From: Salipiger aestuarii
GTDB lineage: Bacteria; Pseudomonadota; Alphaproteobacteria; Rhodobacterales; Rhodobacteraceae
DNA length: 52,129 bases
Assembly (NCBI RefSeq): GCF_003259905.1
Contig: NZ_QLMG01000030.1
Coordinates: forward strand, 1 to 52,129
Direction of reading: 5' to 3'
Of this stretch, positions 18,189-26,209 are shown one piece after another. The translations under genes and the position numbers were made by a program. The first letter of the stretch is position 1, and the number at the start of each line of letters is the position of its first letter. The notes under the pieces are model-generated. The model made no database searches. It was not told where the DNA came from and saw nothing but the letters and a program-made list of their open reading frames with translations.

Positions 18189-18450
18189 CTTCTACATAGT
18201 TTGACTCCCCTATGTCAGACAAATCATCAAGAAGGTTTAAGCTGGATTATCAAACGCGCATTTATTTGCCAAAATTTCGAAAGATTGCGACACGCGGTGC
18301 CTTGTGGTGATGCAGGATGACCTCAATGCGTAACGGATCGTTAACCATTTTGCAGCTAACTACATGCACAAAATGAAAAAAGTAGCTAACACTTGCTTTA
18401 GGTCACGATGGAGACAAGCATGTGCACGCACGAACGGGGGGCCAGATAGA
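18189..18450. other. AT-rich divergent intergenic region
   Basis: This gap between the GGDEF-EAL gene and the next plus-strand gene is clearly richer in A and T than its surroundings and should hold both promoters. ACATAG (18194-18199) pairs with CTATGT (18210-18215) next to the GGDEF-EAL start. Two imperfect direct copies of GCAGCTAAC/GTAGCTAAC occur near 18351 and 18379, just before the MHKMKK alternative start of the next gene, and could be regulator half-sites. Confidence 0.45.
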
Positions 18451-19239
18451 ATGGCGATGTCACCAGGCAGATTGGTTGAATTGACAAGGCACTTGTCCGG
18501 TATCCTCCGCAATCTTGAGGAGGCCGGATTAACCGTCGAAATCGGAGACGATTTCGCCAGGTATCGCGCCTATCGAAACCGGCAACCCGATCGCGGCGCG
18601 ATTTATCCGATGTTCGATGTGGCAAGCTCTTATGTGGACCACACCAATGGATTCTGGATTTGCGGATTCGATTCGCAAGGCGAACTGGTTCACACGCAAG
18701 CGGCGCGCCTTCTTGATCTGACGGGCATATCCCTGGCGACGCACCTGAATCTCCATCGGCACAAATACATCACGCCCGATACGACGCCCGATCCGGACAT
18801 GACGTTTTATTCCGACCCGCAGGCGCTTCAGACGATTACCGGGAAAGTCTGCTATCAAGGCGATTTCTGGCTGCGCGCCAGTGGCCTCGGCGGTCCGCGC
18901 AGCCAGGGCGCAACGTCGCTTTTGTCACGCCTCCTGCTGGAGCTTGTGGCCGAAAGCTGGAATCCGTCCTTTGTGTTCGCGCTGGTGGCCAAACGACTGG
19001 CCGCCAAGGGCGCGCATCTGCGTTACGGCTACCCCCATTGCGAACCCGGTCGCTGGCTGGGGCCCGACCAGCAGGTCACCGAAGAAGACTACCTGATCTG
19101 GATGGGGAGCGATGACATGTCAAACCTGCTTGCACGCGCGCCGGAACAACTGCAACGCGCGGGGCGCGACCCGGTGGCGCGGTCCTCCGTCGCCGACATC
19201 GACCCGAAGGCGCATCTCGACACCACGGCCACCACCTGA
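18451..19239 (+). CDS. Uncharacterised protein, possibly GNAT-like acyltransferase
   Basis: A 262-residue soluble protein of a family I do not know by function. The layout hints at a GNAT fold: a strand pair (GFWICGFDSQGELVHTQAAR), a core strand (ITGKVCYQGDFWLR), a loop and helix where acetyl-CoA would bind (GGPRSQGATSLLSRLLLEL), then FVFALVAKRLAAKGAHLRYG. The usual R/Q-x-x-G-x-G loop is not clear (GPRSQGAT), so this is weak. The start MAMSPGRLVEL was preferred over an ATG 29 codons earlier, because the extra residues look like untranslated leader. It is followed after 16 bases by an MFS transporter, probably in one operon. Confidence 0.55.
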   Translation: MAMSPGRLVELTRHLSGILRNLEEAGLTVEIGDDFARYRAYRNRQPDRGAIYPMFDVASSYVDHTNGFWICGFDSQGELVHTQAARLLDLTGISLATHLNLHRHKYITPDTTPDPDMTFYSDPQALQTITGKVCYQGDFWLRASGLGGPRSQGATSLLSRLLLELVAESWNPSFVFALVAKRLAAKGAHLRYGYPHCEPGRWLGPDQQVTEEDYLIWMGSDDMSNLLARAPEQLQRAGRDPVARSSVADIDPKAHLDTTATT

Positions 19240-19255
19240 CCGGCAGGACGGAAGA

Positions 19256-20440
19256 ATGAGCCTGAATACGCCAGAAATCGGCGAGACGGAGCCGGTGGCC
19301 GTGTCGCTGCGCAGCGCAATTCTCGGACCGATCGCAGCCAATGTCGCGTACGTTGTGGAACTCACCTTGGTGCCGCTGCTCTTGCCGGCCATCCAGTTGC
19401 AGCTGAACTTGTCCATCGGGGATCTGGCGTGGGTCTTCAACGCATATGGCATCGCGGTTGCGGGCGGCGTTCTGCTCGGGGGCTTTTGCGGCGACGCTTA
19501 CGATACCCGAAAGGTGTTTGCGCTTGGCGTTGCGTTTTTCGCTGCCGGCTCCCTCGTGGTGTCGGCATCGGAAAGCTTTGAAAGCCTTATTGCCGGGCGG
19601 GCGCTGCAAGGTTTTGGCGGCGGAATCTTTTCGCCGCTCGTCCCGCTGCTCTTGACACGGGCAACGCAGCAAAAACCGGGACGGACGCTTATCGTCTGGG
19701 GCAGTATCGCGGGCTATGTCGCTGCCTTTGCACCGCTTTTTTATGGTCGTTTTCTCGGCGGCTACAGCTGGAACCTCGCGTTTGCATTCATAGCGGTTGT
19801 CGCGGGCGCCGCCCTGGTGATCCTGACGAGAACGCGAGCCGCGGTTAACCCGGCACCATATCCGCGCTCGGCCAAAGATTATGCGAATCTCGTTCGCACC
19901 CGCGACCTGTGGGTGACATTTGCGTATGTGTTCTGCACCTATGGATCCATTACCTACTACCTGTTCCGTATCCCTGTCTTGCTTGCAGATTATGAAGTCA
20001 GTGCGACGAGTGTCGGTTTGATCTTGTCGATCGTCTGGCTGACCTTTTCCGCGCTGAGCACGTTGTTGAGAAACATGGTGGATAAGCCCCACATTCGCAC
20101 CATAATGGTTGCGGCGCCGCTGCTTATTGCGGTCGGATTGCCGCTTTCGTCCTATAGCGACAACCTTTTGATCCTCGTGTTGTCACCGGCTTTCATCGGT
20201 GGAGGTTTGGCGTGCAGCAATGCACCATCGACGCAATTGATCCTGAAGTTCGCACCGAAGGGCATGTCCGCTATTGCGATGAGCCTCGACATCACCTTCG
20301 CGCGGCTCGGCGGCATCCTGACCGTCGCCCTCCTTGCAGAGGCGGAAGTCGCATATGCCGCGCTCGCAATATGCTTCTCATGTTTCGTCGCAGCTTTCTG
20401 CGCTTTGACGGCGTGCAAAACCGCCGCCGTCCTCGGGTAA
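19256..20440 (+). CDS. MFS-type transporter
   Basis: A 394-residue membrane protein with about twelve hydrophobic segments, of major facilitator type. Between segments 2 and 3 it carries GGFCGDAYDTRKVF, the degenerate MFS motif A, and segment 4-5 has GRALQGFGGGIFSPLVPLLL, as in drug/metabolite exporters of the DHA type. The start follows GGACGGAAG. It is co-directional with the preceding uncharacterised gene, so it might export a product made or modified by that protein. This is inference from neighbourhood only. Confidence 0.82.
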   Translation: MSLNTPEIGETEPVAVSLRSAILGPIAANVAYVVELTLVPLLLPAIQLQLNLSIGDLAWVFNAYGIAVAGGVLLGGFCGDAYDTRKVFALGVAFFAAGSLVVSASESFESLIAGRALQGFGGGIFSPLVPLLLTRATQQKPGRTLIVWGSIAGYVAAFAPLFYGRFLGGYSWNLAFAFIAVVAGAALVILTRTRAAVNPAPYPRSAKDYANLVRTRDLWVTFAYVFCTYGSITYYLFRIPVLLADYEVSATSVGLILSIVWLTFSALSTLLRNMVDKPHIRTIMVAAPLLIAVGLPLSSYSDNLLILVLSPAFIGGGLACSNAPSTQLILKFAPKGMSAIAMSLDITFARLGGILTVALLAEAEVAYAALAICFSCFVAAFCALTACKTAAVLG

Positions 20441-21118
20441 ACACCCAAGCGGGGACAGCCAGGTTTGTACAGGCCATCGACGGTGCTGCACGGCTTTTCC
20501 CAGGCGATGCATATGCTGAATCCATGCGCTCTGGCAGGCGGTATAAACCGCCGACCCATGCTGACAAGAAATGGTGTCGGGACTCTGGCCATACGGAACA
20601 CATGGAATTTCCGCGCAAAAACATCCGGTTCTGGCGCGCGACGGTAAGACCATGGCAACACGACAACGCCGCAACCGTGGTCCCGCGCTTCAATCGAACA
20701 CGCGGTGGCCACATTCAGGGATGGGAAAAGTCTGATCGAACCGGCGCTGGACGTTTGAGGGTTTGCGAGGGGACATCATGAACGCCCTCACCCAAAGAGG
20801 GGGCCGTTTCAGGCGCGCCGCCAGTGATCGTTAGCCCTTGCGATCCGCGCGCGCCATCGGACAGCAGGCGCCAATGCAAGGCTTCATCCGTCCGGAACGG
20901 CGCGCGGCCTTCCCATGAGGAAAGCGATCACGTCGGGGCAGACGACCAACTGACTTGGTTTCGGCTTTGTTTTGGCAAACCATTCAGCCCGACCGAGCGT
21001 GCTGCTTGCGGATCGCGCCCAGAATGCAGACGGGATCCGACAAAATATGGAAACGCGCCTGATCCCGATTCGCATGCCCCACAAAACGGCTCTTCCGCAT
21101 TAGGCGTTTAGTCCCAGC
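20441..21118. other. Long region without a recognisable gene
   Basis: Several open frames cross this stretch on both strands, but none has a ribosome-binding site, third-position GC bias like the neighbours, or a recognisable protein motif. It lies between the MFS gene and the first IS remnant, so it is probably decayed or shuffled DNA. Nothing further can be supported here. Confidence 0.4.
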
Positions 21119-21214
21119 GTGTGATGGTCTACTTATCTGTGACCATCGGAAGGACGCACTATGGGACAAATTCTTCACGGCAGCGCCACGACCACGCACG
21201 CCGTCAGTCATTGA
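21119..21214 (+). mobile_element. IS481-family remnant: left end and first codons
   Basis: The stretch GTGATGGTCTACTTATCTG, then AGGA and an ATG at 21161, looks like the left end and gene start of an IS481-type element. The first 15 codons read MGQILHGSATTTHAV, the family's usual beginning. After GCCGTC the sequence switches to an inverted IS5 fragment and the frame stops three codons later. Only about 90 bases of the element survive. Confidence 0.7.
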
Positions 21215-21587
21215 GCCTGCCGAACATGATCTCGATGCGGTTGCGCCGCTTGTACCGGCGCTTGTCGTATTTGACCGGTGTCTTGCGTTGCTTCCGGCCT
21301 GGAATGCAGGCGCGTATCCCCCTGTCCTGCAAGGCTTCTCGGAACCAATCGGCGTCGTAGCCGCGATCTCCGAGCAGCCAGTCGACATCCGGCAGACTGT
21401 CGCAAAGCGCCCGCGCACCTATGTCGTCGCTGACCTGTCCTGCCGTTAGAAACAGGTTGAGAGGGCGTCCCTGGCTGTCGCAGATGGCGTGCAGTTTCGT
21501 GTTCATGCCGCCCTTGGTCCGTCCGATCAGGCGACCACGCCCCCTTTTTGACGCTCAGACTGGACGCTGTGCGGTGGGCCTTCAGGC
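21208..21587 (-). mobile_element. IS5-family transposase, internal fragment (copy 1)
   Basis: The minus strand encodes the middle and DDE part of an IS5-family (IS427-like) transposase: MNTKLHAICDSQGRPLNLF, then LLGDRGYDADWF and KYDKRRYKRRNRIEIMFGRL. It is nearly identical to the fuller copy at 22635-23436 but lacks both ends. It breaks off after FGRLN on the left and begins at LKAHRTAS on the right, where it joins an osmC fragment. The A5G5 tract at 21540-21549 puts the two halves in different frames. It cannot encode a working transposase. Confidence 0.85.
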
Positions 21588-21990
21588 ATGGGCTTTCGAC
21601 GGCGGCACAGAGATCGCGGCGTCGAGCGCGGCGGAGGTCGTGCCCCTGCCTTGGTCCGATCCGGCCTGCATCGACCCCGAAGAGGCGCTGCTGGCGGCGC
21701 TTTCGAGTTGCTATATGTTGTTCTTCCTGCACATTTGCGCCGCGGCTGGGCTAGTGGTCGAACACTACCGGGACGAAGCCCGCGCACGGCTGATCGCCGA
21801 TGGCGCGGGGCGGCCCCACGTCGGCGCGATTCGCCTGCGGCCCGAGGTCCGCTTTGTCACGCCGGTGGACCCGGCCGAGGTGGAGGCATTGCATGCGCAG
21901 GCTCATGAGCGGTGTTTCATCGCGGCCTCGCTGCGGTCGACCGTTAGAATCGAACCGCAACCGGCTGCCGGGGTGCTGCGCGGGGGCTGA
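21588..21990 (+). pseudogene. OsmC-family protein, 5' end lost
   Basis: From AWAFDGGTEIAASSA through DPACIDPEEALLAALSSCYMLF to AHERCFIAASLRSTVRIEP, this is the body of an OsmC/Ohr-type thiol peroxidase, including the conserved Glu (DPEEALLAALSSC) and both reactive Cys (SSC and HERCFIA). About the first 30 residues are missing. They are replaced by antisense IS5 sequence that happens to keep the frame open, so a hybrid protein starting inside the IS would be possible but is unlikely to be real. The 3' end looks intact. Confidence 0.75.
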
Positions 21991-22093
21991 TCTCCTCCCG
22001 TTCCTTTTGGCAGGGCAGGGGCGTTTCCCGTCGGCTCCCCGGATCGCGCCGGATTTGGCACACTGCTTGGTCCCTCCCCCGGCGCTGTCCTGT

Positions 22094-22634
22094 TCAGCTG
22101 ACTTCCGAGATGCGGGCATTGGCCGACGCGCGATAGCGCACGGCAGACGGGTCGATTCTGCGGGGATCGTAGCCGTCACCGACCGCGCCGAATAGTTGCA
22201 TCGCCCGGTCGAAGATCTGTTGCGCGGTTTCGGTGACCAGAAGTTTTGTCGATGCAGAGCCCAGCGACGCAGTTCTTGCGCCCCGGCCCCATTTCCAGGC
22301 CACCTGTGCCACCAGCCACTCGGCCGCGTTCAGGTCCACCTGCATGTCGGCCAGCGCCGCCTGCACCAGTTGCATTTCGGCCAGCATGCCGCCTTTGACC
22401 TTTCGGGAGACCACGTGGGCCGTCACGGGGCCAAGCGCCCGACGCGCAAAGTCGTTCGCAGCTGCGTCGACGCTCATGCGGAACGCGTCGATGGTCTGAA
22501 CAGCGTAGACGTAACCTAGCCCCTCGGCCCCGCGCGGTGTCCCGGGAGCAAGCGAAACCCCGTCGAGCGCAAGCTGCCCCAGGGCGCGCGGGGCCAGCAG
22601 GTCCGGCCCCTGCGTCAGGCGCAGTCCCCGGCAT
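22094..22634 (-). pseudogene. Acyl-CoA dehydrogenase, C-terminal fragment
   Basis: About 180 residues of the acyl-CoA dehydrogenase C-terminal half: GLRLTQGPDLLAPRALGQL, then LGYVYAVQTIDAFRMSV, LADMQVDLNAAEWLVAQVAW and TETAQQIFDRAMQLFGAVGD. The N-terminal and middle domains, with much of the FAD site, are absent. The open frame runs on upstream only because the IS5 copy at 22635-23436 happens to be open in that frame. The gene was most likely cut by that IS or by a later deletion. A stop follows ANARISEVS. Confidence 0.8.
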
Positions 22635-23436
22635 GGCAAAGAGGCTTTAGGCTCAGGACTCATAGCCAATAGATGACCGTTGCAGCGAGGGCGATGGCAG
22701 AGACGAAAACCTTCGGGCATCGGTCGTAGCGGGTCGCCCCGCGCCTCCAGCCCTTGAGCCTGCCAAACACGATCTCGATACGATTGCGCCGCTTGTACCG
22801 GCGCTTGTTGTATTTGACCGGTGTCTTGCGTGGCTTTCGGCCTGGAATGCAGGGGCGTATCCCTTTGTCTTTCAACGTTTCGCGGAACCAATCGGCGTCG
22901 TAGCCGCGATCTCCGAGCAGCCAGTCGACATCCGGCAGACTGTCGCAAAGCGCCCGCGCACCGATGTCGTCGCTGACCTGTCCTGCCGTTAGAAACAGGT
23001 CGATCGGTCGACCCTGGCTGTCGCAGATGGCGTGCAGTTTCGTGTTCGATGCCCCCCTTGGTCCGTCCGATCAGGCGACCACGCCCCCCTTTTTGACGCT
23101 CAGACTGGACGCTGTGCGGTGGGCCTTCAGGTAGGTGGCGTCGATCATCACGATCTTCTTCTCGCCGTGCTCGGCAGCCAGTCCCGCCATCATCTTCGCG
23201 AAGATGCCTTTGTCGCTCCAACGCTTCCACCGGTTATAGAGCGTTTTGTGAGGGCCATACTCCTTCGGCGCATCTCGCCAGCGCAACCCGTTGCGATTGA
23301 TGACGATTATGCCGCTTGGCACACGCCTGTCATCGACGCGTGGCTTGCCGTGGGACGTCGGGAAGAAAGGGGCAAGCTTGGCCATCTGCTCGTCGGTCAG
23401 CCAGTAAAGGTCGCTCATGTCACCGCTCCGTTTGCC
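22635..23436 (-). mobile_element. IS5-family element, fuller copy (copy 2), frame-disrupted
   Basis: About 800 bp, the normal size for the IS427 group. The first frame starts at 23418 (MSDLYWLTDEQMAKLAPFF), continues through LRWRDAPKEYGPHKTLYNRW to SSLSVKKGGVVA, and stops. The second half carries LLGDRGYDADWF and KRRNRIEIVFGRLKGWRRGA and ends ALAATVIYWL at 22660. The tract is A5G6 (copy 1 has G5; a continuous protein would need G4), and a further one-base insertion at 23047-23050 breaks the frame before NTKLHAICD. GGCAAA at 22635 and TTTGCC at 23431 may be the ends, but this is tentative and no target duplication was seen. Confidence 0.8.
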
Positions 23437-23560
23437 GAGCCGATCATGCAGGCGTTTTCCGCCCCGTCGATCAATGTCGCCGACCCGCGCGACATGGTCC
23501 GTCGCCGCGATCGTGCTGGAACCACGGCTGGGGCGGAAAACGCCTGCATGATCGGCTCGG
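23435..23560. repeat. Perfect 31-bp inverted repeat around a 64-bp loop
   Basis: Bases 23435-23465 (starting CCGAGCCGATCATGCAGG) are the exact reverse complement of 23530-23560. There are no mismatches across 31 bp, and the spacer is 64 bp. The left arm abuts the presumed right end of the IS5 copy, and the right arm abuts the C45 acyltransferase remnant. It is far too long and precise for chance. It could be a small inverted duplication made during rearrangement, or a structured element. No gene in it is recognised. Confidence 0.9.
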
Positions 23561-23563
23561 GGT

Positions 23564-23937
23564 TCAGGGGAACGGGATGCGCCGCCAGCAGCCTTTCGCC
23601 GCCGTTTGCCGCTGGCCGGAGGAATTGCGGGCAATTACGTTCAGCCCGTCGTGCGCCGTGAAATCCGGGAGTTGAAAGTGGTTGCCATGGGTCAGGGCAA
23701 GACCGCGCGGGACGCGCAACCGGCCTTCTGCGACCTCGACCATCGCGGCGTCACCGCGATCACAGAGCACGAAATTGCGCGAGGAGGCCAGCGGCAGACG
23801 GGACAGGATGTCGATGGCCTCGTCCACGCTGTGTGCTGTGCCCGGTCGATCAGGTGCCGGATCGCGAGGTAGGGCGGCACGCCCGGACCCCACGTCCCGG
23901 CCAGCGCCAGCGCGATGCCGCGCCCGATGCCGGTCAC
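23564..23937 (-). pseudogene. C45-family acyltransferase/peptidase remnant, frameshifted
   Basis: Two overlapping frames together give a stretch of the C45 (acyl-CoA:6-APA acyltransferase-like, Ntn hydrolase) family. The first frame has GIALALAGTWGPGVPPYLAI and RHLIDRAQHT. The second has VDEAIDILSRLPLASSRNF, VLCDRGDAAMVEVAEG and LALTHGNHFQLPDFTAHDG. The N-terminal part with the autocatalytic Cys and the C-terminal part are missing. It directly abuts the SDR remnant upstream. It looks like one member of the decayed catabolic cluster. Confidence 0.65.
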
Positions 23938-24510
23938 CAGCGCGCGCTTTCCCCGTCCAGTCGGAACGATCCGCTCATCCCCGTATCGCCGCAGACCGAT
24001 ATGGCCTGACCTGAAATCGTCGCACCACGCGGGCTGGCCAGGAACAGCGCCTGGTCGGCAAGCTGCTGTGGCGTCACATATTCCTTGATCGAGGTGCGGG
24101 CAAAGGCGTTGCGCTCGGCCTCGTCAAAGCTGATGCCCTGCACCTCGGCGCGTGCCTCCAGCACGCGGCGCTGACGGTCGTCCGCCACAAGGCCGGGCAG
24201 CAGCGCGTTGACGCGGATACCATCGGGGCCAAGTTCGATGGCCATGGATTTCGACAGCCCCACGGCGCCCCACTTGGCCGCCGCATAGGGGCTGCGCAGC
24301 CGGAACCCCAGCCGCCCGGCCAGCGACGAGACATTGACGATCGACGCGTTTTCGCTGGCGCAGATGCGGCACCGCGCGGGAGGTGGTGACGAACTGGCTG
24401 GTCAGGCAGATCGACAGGCATTGTTCGACCTGCGCAAGATCCAGCTGTTCAATCCGGCCCGTGGGACCGGCGGTGACGATGACGCGGGCGTCTTTCAATG
24501 ACAGGTCCAT
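23934..24510 (-). pseudogene. SDR oxidoreductase with internal deletion and frameshift
   Basis: It starts MDLSLKDARVIVTA and then jumps straight to GPTGRIEQLDLAQVEQCLS, so about 70-80 residues holding the Rossmann glycine motif and much of the cofactor site are gone. A frameshift near 24370 follows. The rest is recognisable: SPYAAAKWGAVGLSKSMAIE with the catalytic Tyr-Lys region, DGIRVNALLPGLVADD, and TISGQAISVCGDTG. SDRs of this type commonly sit beside TRAP transporters and BKACE genes. It cannot bind NAD(P). Confidence 0.75.
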
Positions 24511-24520
24511 GAGTCTTTCC

Positions 24521-24981
24521 TTATTGTCCGGTAAACACCAGCGACAGCCAGGGTGGGACGCTGATAATCAGCAGATCGACCAGCAGGATCAGCACAAAGG
24601 GCATCACTCCGCGTGCGATCTGCGGCACCCCGATGCGCGCGATGCCGGATGCGATGAACAGGTTCAACCCCACCATCAGAAGCAGCAGGTTGACAAGGAT
24701 GATGAACAGCCACGCGCAGTCAATGGCCCGTCCACGAAATCCGAGATCACCGCGAGCACCTGCAACGACAGGATGATCCGTCCGAACAGCCCCGCCGCCG
24801 CGGTGATCGACAGCACCACCGCCGAGATGATGGCGCTGTCACGCAGGAGGCGCGGGATCGCCCGCAGCGGCACGATGTCGCCGTCCCGGATCGTGAAAAT
24901 CGCCGCAAGCCCCGCCGCAAAGGTGACCGGAACCCCGATCGGCAACGGCTGCGGAAGCGAGCCGAACAGCAGCGCGATCAT
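24521..24981 (-). pseudogene. TRAP transporter large permease (DctM) with large internal deletions
   Basis: It begins MIALLFGSLPQPLPIGVPVT, the usual DctM start. It then skips to IVPLRAIPRLLRDSAIISAV and AAGLFGRIILSLQVLAVISD, and ends in a different frame with VNLLLLMVGLNLFIASGIAR and a C-terminal VPPWLSLVFTGQ. A normal DctM is about 430 residues; barely a third remains. The ATGA junction with the upstream dctQ gene is still preserved, so the former operon order is clear. Confidence 0.75.
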
Positions 24982-25395
24982 GTGGCGTCGCCCTTGCGCA
25001 GGCCGGCGACATCCTCGGCCAGGATCGCGATGGCGTTCGGCAGCACAAGGGCCGCGCCCGCGGGCATAGCGCCGTAAAGCCAGGCCATCGACACCCGCGT
25101 GACGGGGGCGGTCTGCCCCGCGACCCGTTCGGCGATGCCTTGGGTCAGCAGCACCCAGGCAGACACGCGTGACGCGACGGCGATAGGCGCGGGCCGCGCC
25201 CGGCATGGTCATCCAGGCCATGGAAAACCGCGAGACCTCTTCGGAAAGGCTCAGGGAGCGGCCCATCGCATGGCGGGCAAAGACCTGCCAGCTGACAAGG
25301 ACGGACATGACCGGGATCGGCCCGTCCCGCACCCGGCCGACAAGTCAGTTGATGCCGTCGACCGCGCGGACGGCCATGCGCGGCGCGTCTTGCAT
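24978..25395 (-). pseudogene. TRAP transporter small permease (DctQ), disrupted
   Basis: The start MQDAPRMAVRAVDGIN is followed by an in-frame TGA and then LVGRVRDGPIPVMSVLVSWQ. The DctQ core VFARHAMGRSLSLSEEVSRF and SMAWMTMPGAARAYRR is intact. After a deletion or frameshift the end returns as VSMAWLYGAMPAGAALVLPN and AIAILAEDVAGLRKGD. The stop overlaps the DctM start. It cannot give a full four-helix protein. Confidence 0.7.
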
Positions 25396-25439
25396 CTTGA
25401 AACCTCAGAATCATTCCGGTGGGTGGGGGACCAGGCTCC

Positions 25440-25640
25440 CCCGGCGAAGGGGCCGCCCGGTTGGTGGCCGGCTCGAACGTCATCGCCGCATCGACCAGGT
25501 CGGGGCCGGACTTCAGCACGCCGACAGCGTGGAGCGATTGCGCCCCCGGGGGCAGGCTGACCTCGAAGACGCGGGTTTGCCGTGCAGCGCTGGCGCCCGA
25601 CAAAAGCGCTGCGGCAGGCGTAAGCGTGATGTGTTGATGA
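25440..25640 (-). pseudogene. Possible TRAP solute-binding protein (DctP) remnant
   Basis: In one minus-strand frame, LTLTPAAALLSGASAARQ looks like the end of a signal peptide, followed by TRVFEVSLPPGAQSLHAVG as at the start of a DctP protein. It then jumps to SGPDLVDAAMTFEP, which resembles a later part of the same family. No start codon or further homology is evident. Its place directly upstream of dctQ and divergent from a GntR gene is where dctP is expected. The call rests on this short stretch and on position. Confidence 0.45.
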
Positions 25641-25802
25641 CCGGGGGCCTCGCCATCCCTTCGGTCGAAGGGATGATCTCGCTTTACGCTGAACAGGGTC
25701 CGGTTCGCCGGTAAAACACCTTGTGCGCTGTTTAACTGGACGTCGATACCCGCCTCGGACAAGCCTGTCCAAAACCGCGATCACAGTTTACACGCAGGAT
25801 TC

Positions 25803-26205
25803 ATGACCGATACGCTGAACAGGGACGCATGGTCACGGCTTGGCCCGCTGACGCTGCGCAAAGGCGAGACAGCGCAGGCGCAGATCTATGCCTGTCTGCG
25901 CGCGGCGCTGACAGGCGGGTATTTTCGCCCCGGCGAAGAAATCAGCCCGCGCCGCGCCGCCACCGAAGGCACCGCCGGCCTGCAACTGGCGCTTTCACAA
26001 GCTGATCTACAACGCCGCCAACCGCCCCGTCCTGATGGACGTGATCGAAGGCATGTGGCTGCGCGTCGGCCCGCTGAACCGCCATGCGGTGACCGCGCCG
26101 CTGCATTTCGACCGGGCTATGGAAAGCCACGACGCCGCCGAACAGGCGCTGTGCGACCTGACCGCCCTGTCGCGATTTCCGAACACCCTTCAAACAAAGG
26201 ACTGA
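25803..26205 (+). pseudogene. GntR-family regulator with internal deletion
   Basis: The first frame gives MTDTLNRDAWSRLGPLTLRK and IYACLRAALTGGYFRPGEEI, the start of a FadR-subfamily GntR helix-turn-helix. Most of the DNA-binding domain and the front of the FCD domain are deleted. After a frame change the C-terminal part of the effector domain follows: FHKLIYNAANRPVLMDVIEG, MWLRVGPLNRHAV and AMESHDAAEQALCDLT. It is divergent from the TRAP genes and sits five bases before the intact BKACE gene, which it once probably controlled. Confidence 0.75.
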
Positions 26206-26209
26206 CCCC

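Noticed and set aside
20152-20712. Minus-strand open frame overlapping the MFS gene end
   Set aside because: Half of it is antisense to the transporter and the rest has no motif, start signal or coding bias.
21421-21990. A complete 189-residue OsmC gene
   Set aside because: The first 55 or so residues are the antisense of an IS5 transposase fragment; true OsmC similarity starts only at AWAFDGG.
22094-23230. A single 378-residue minus-strand protein
   Set aside because: The first half is out-of-frame IS5 sequence and only the last 180 residues are acyl-CoA dehydrogenase. The join is an insertion boundary, not a fusion gene.
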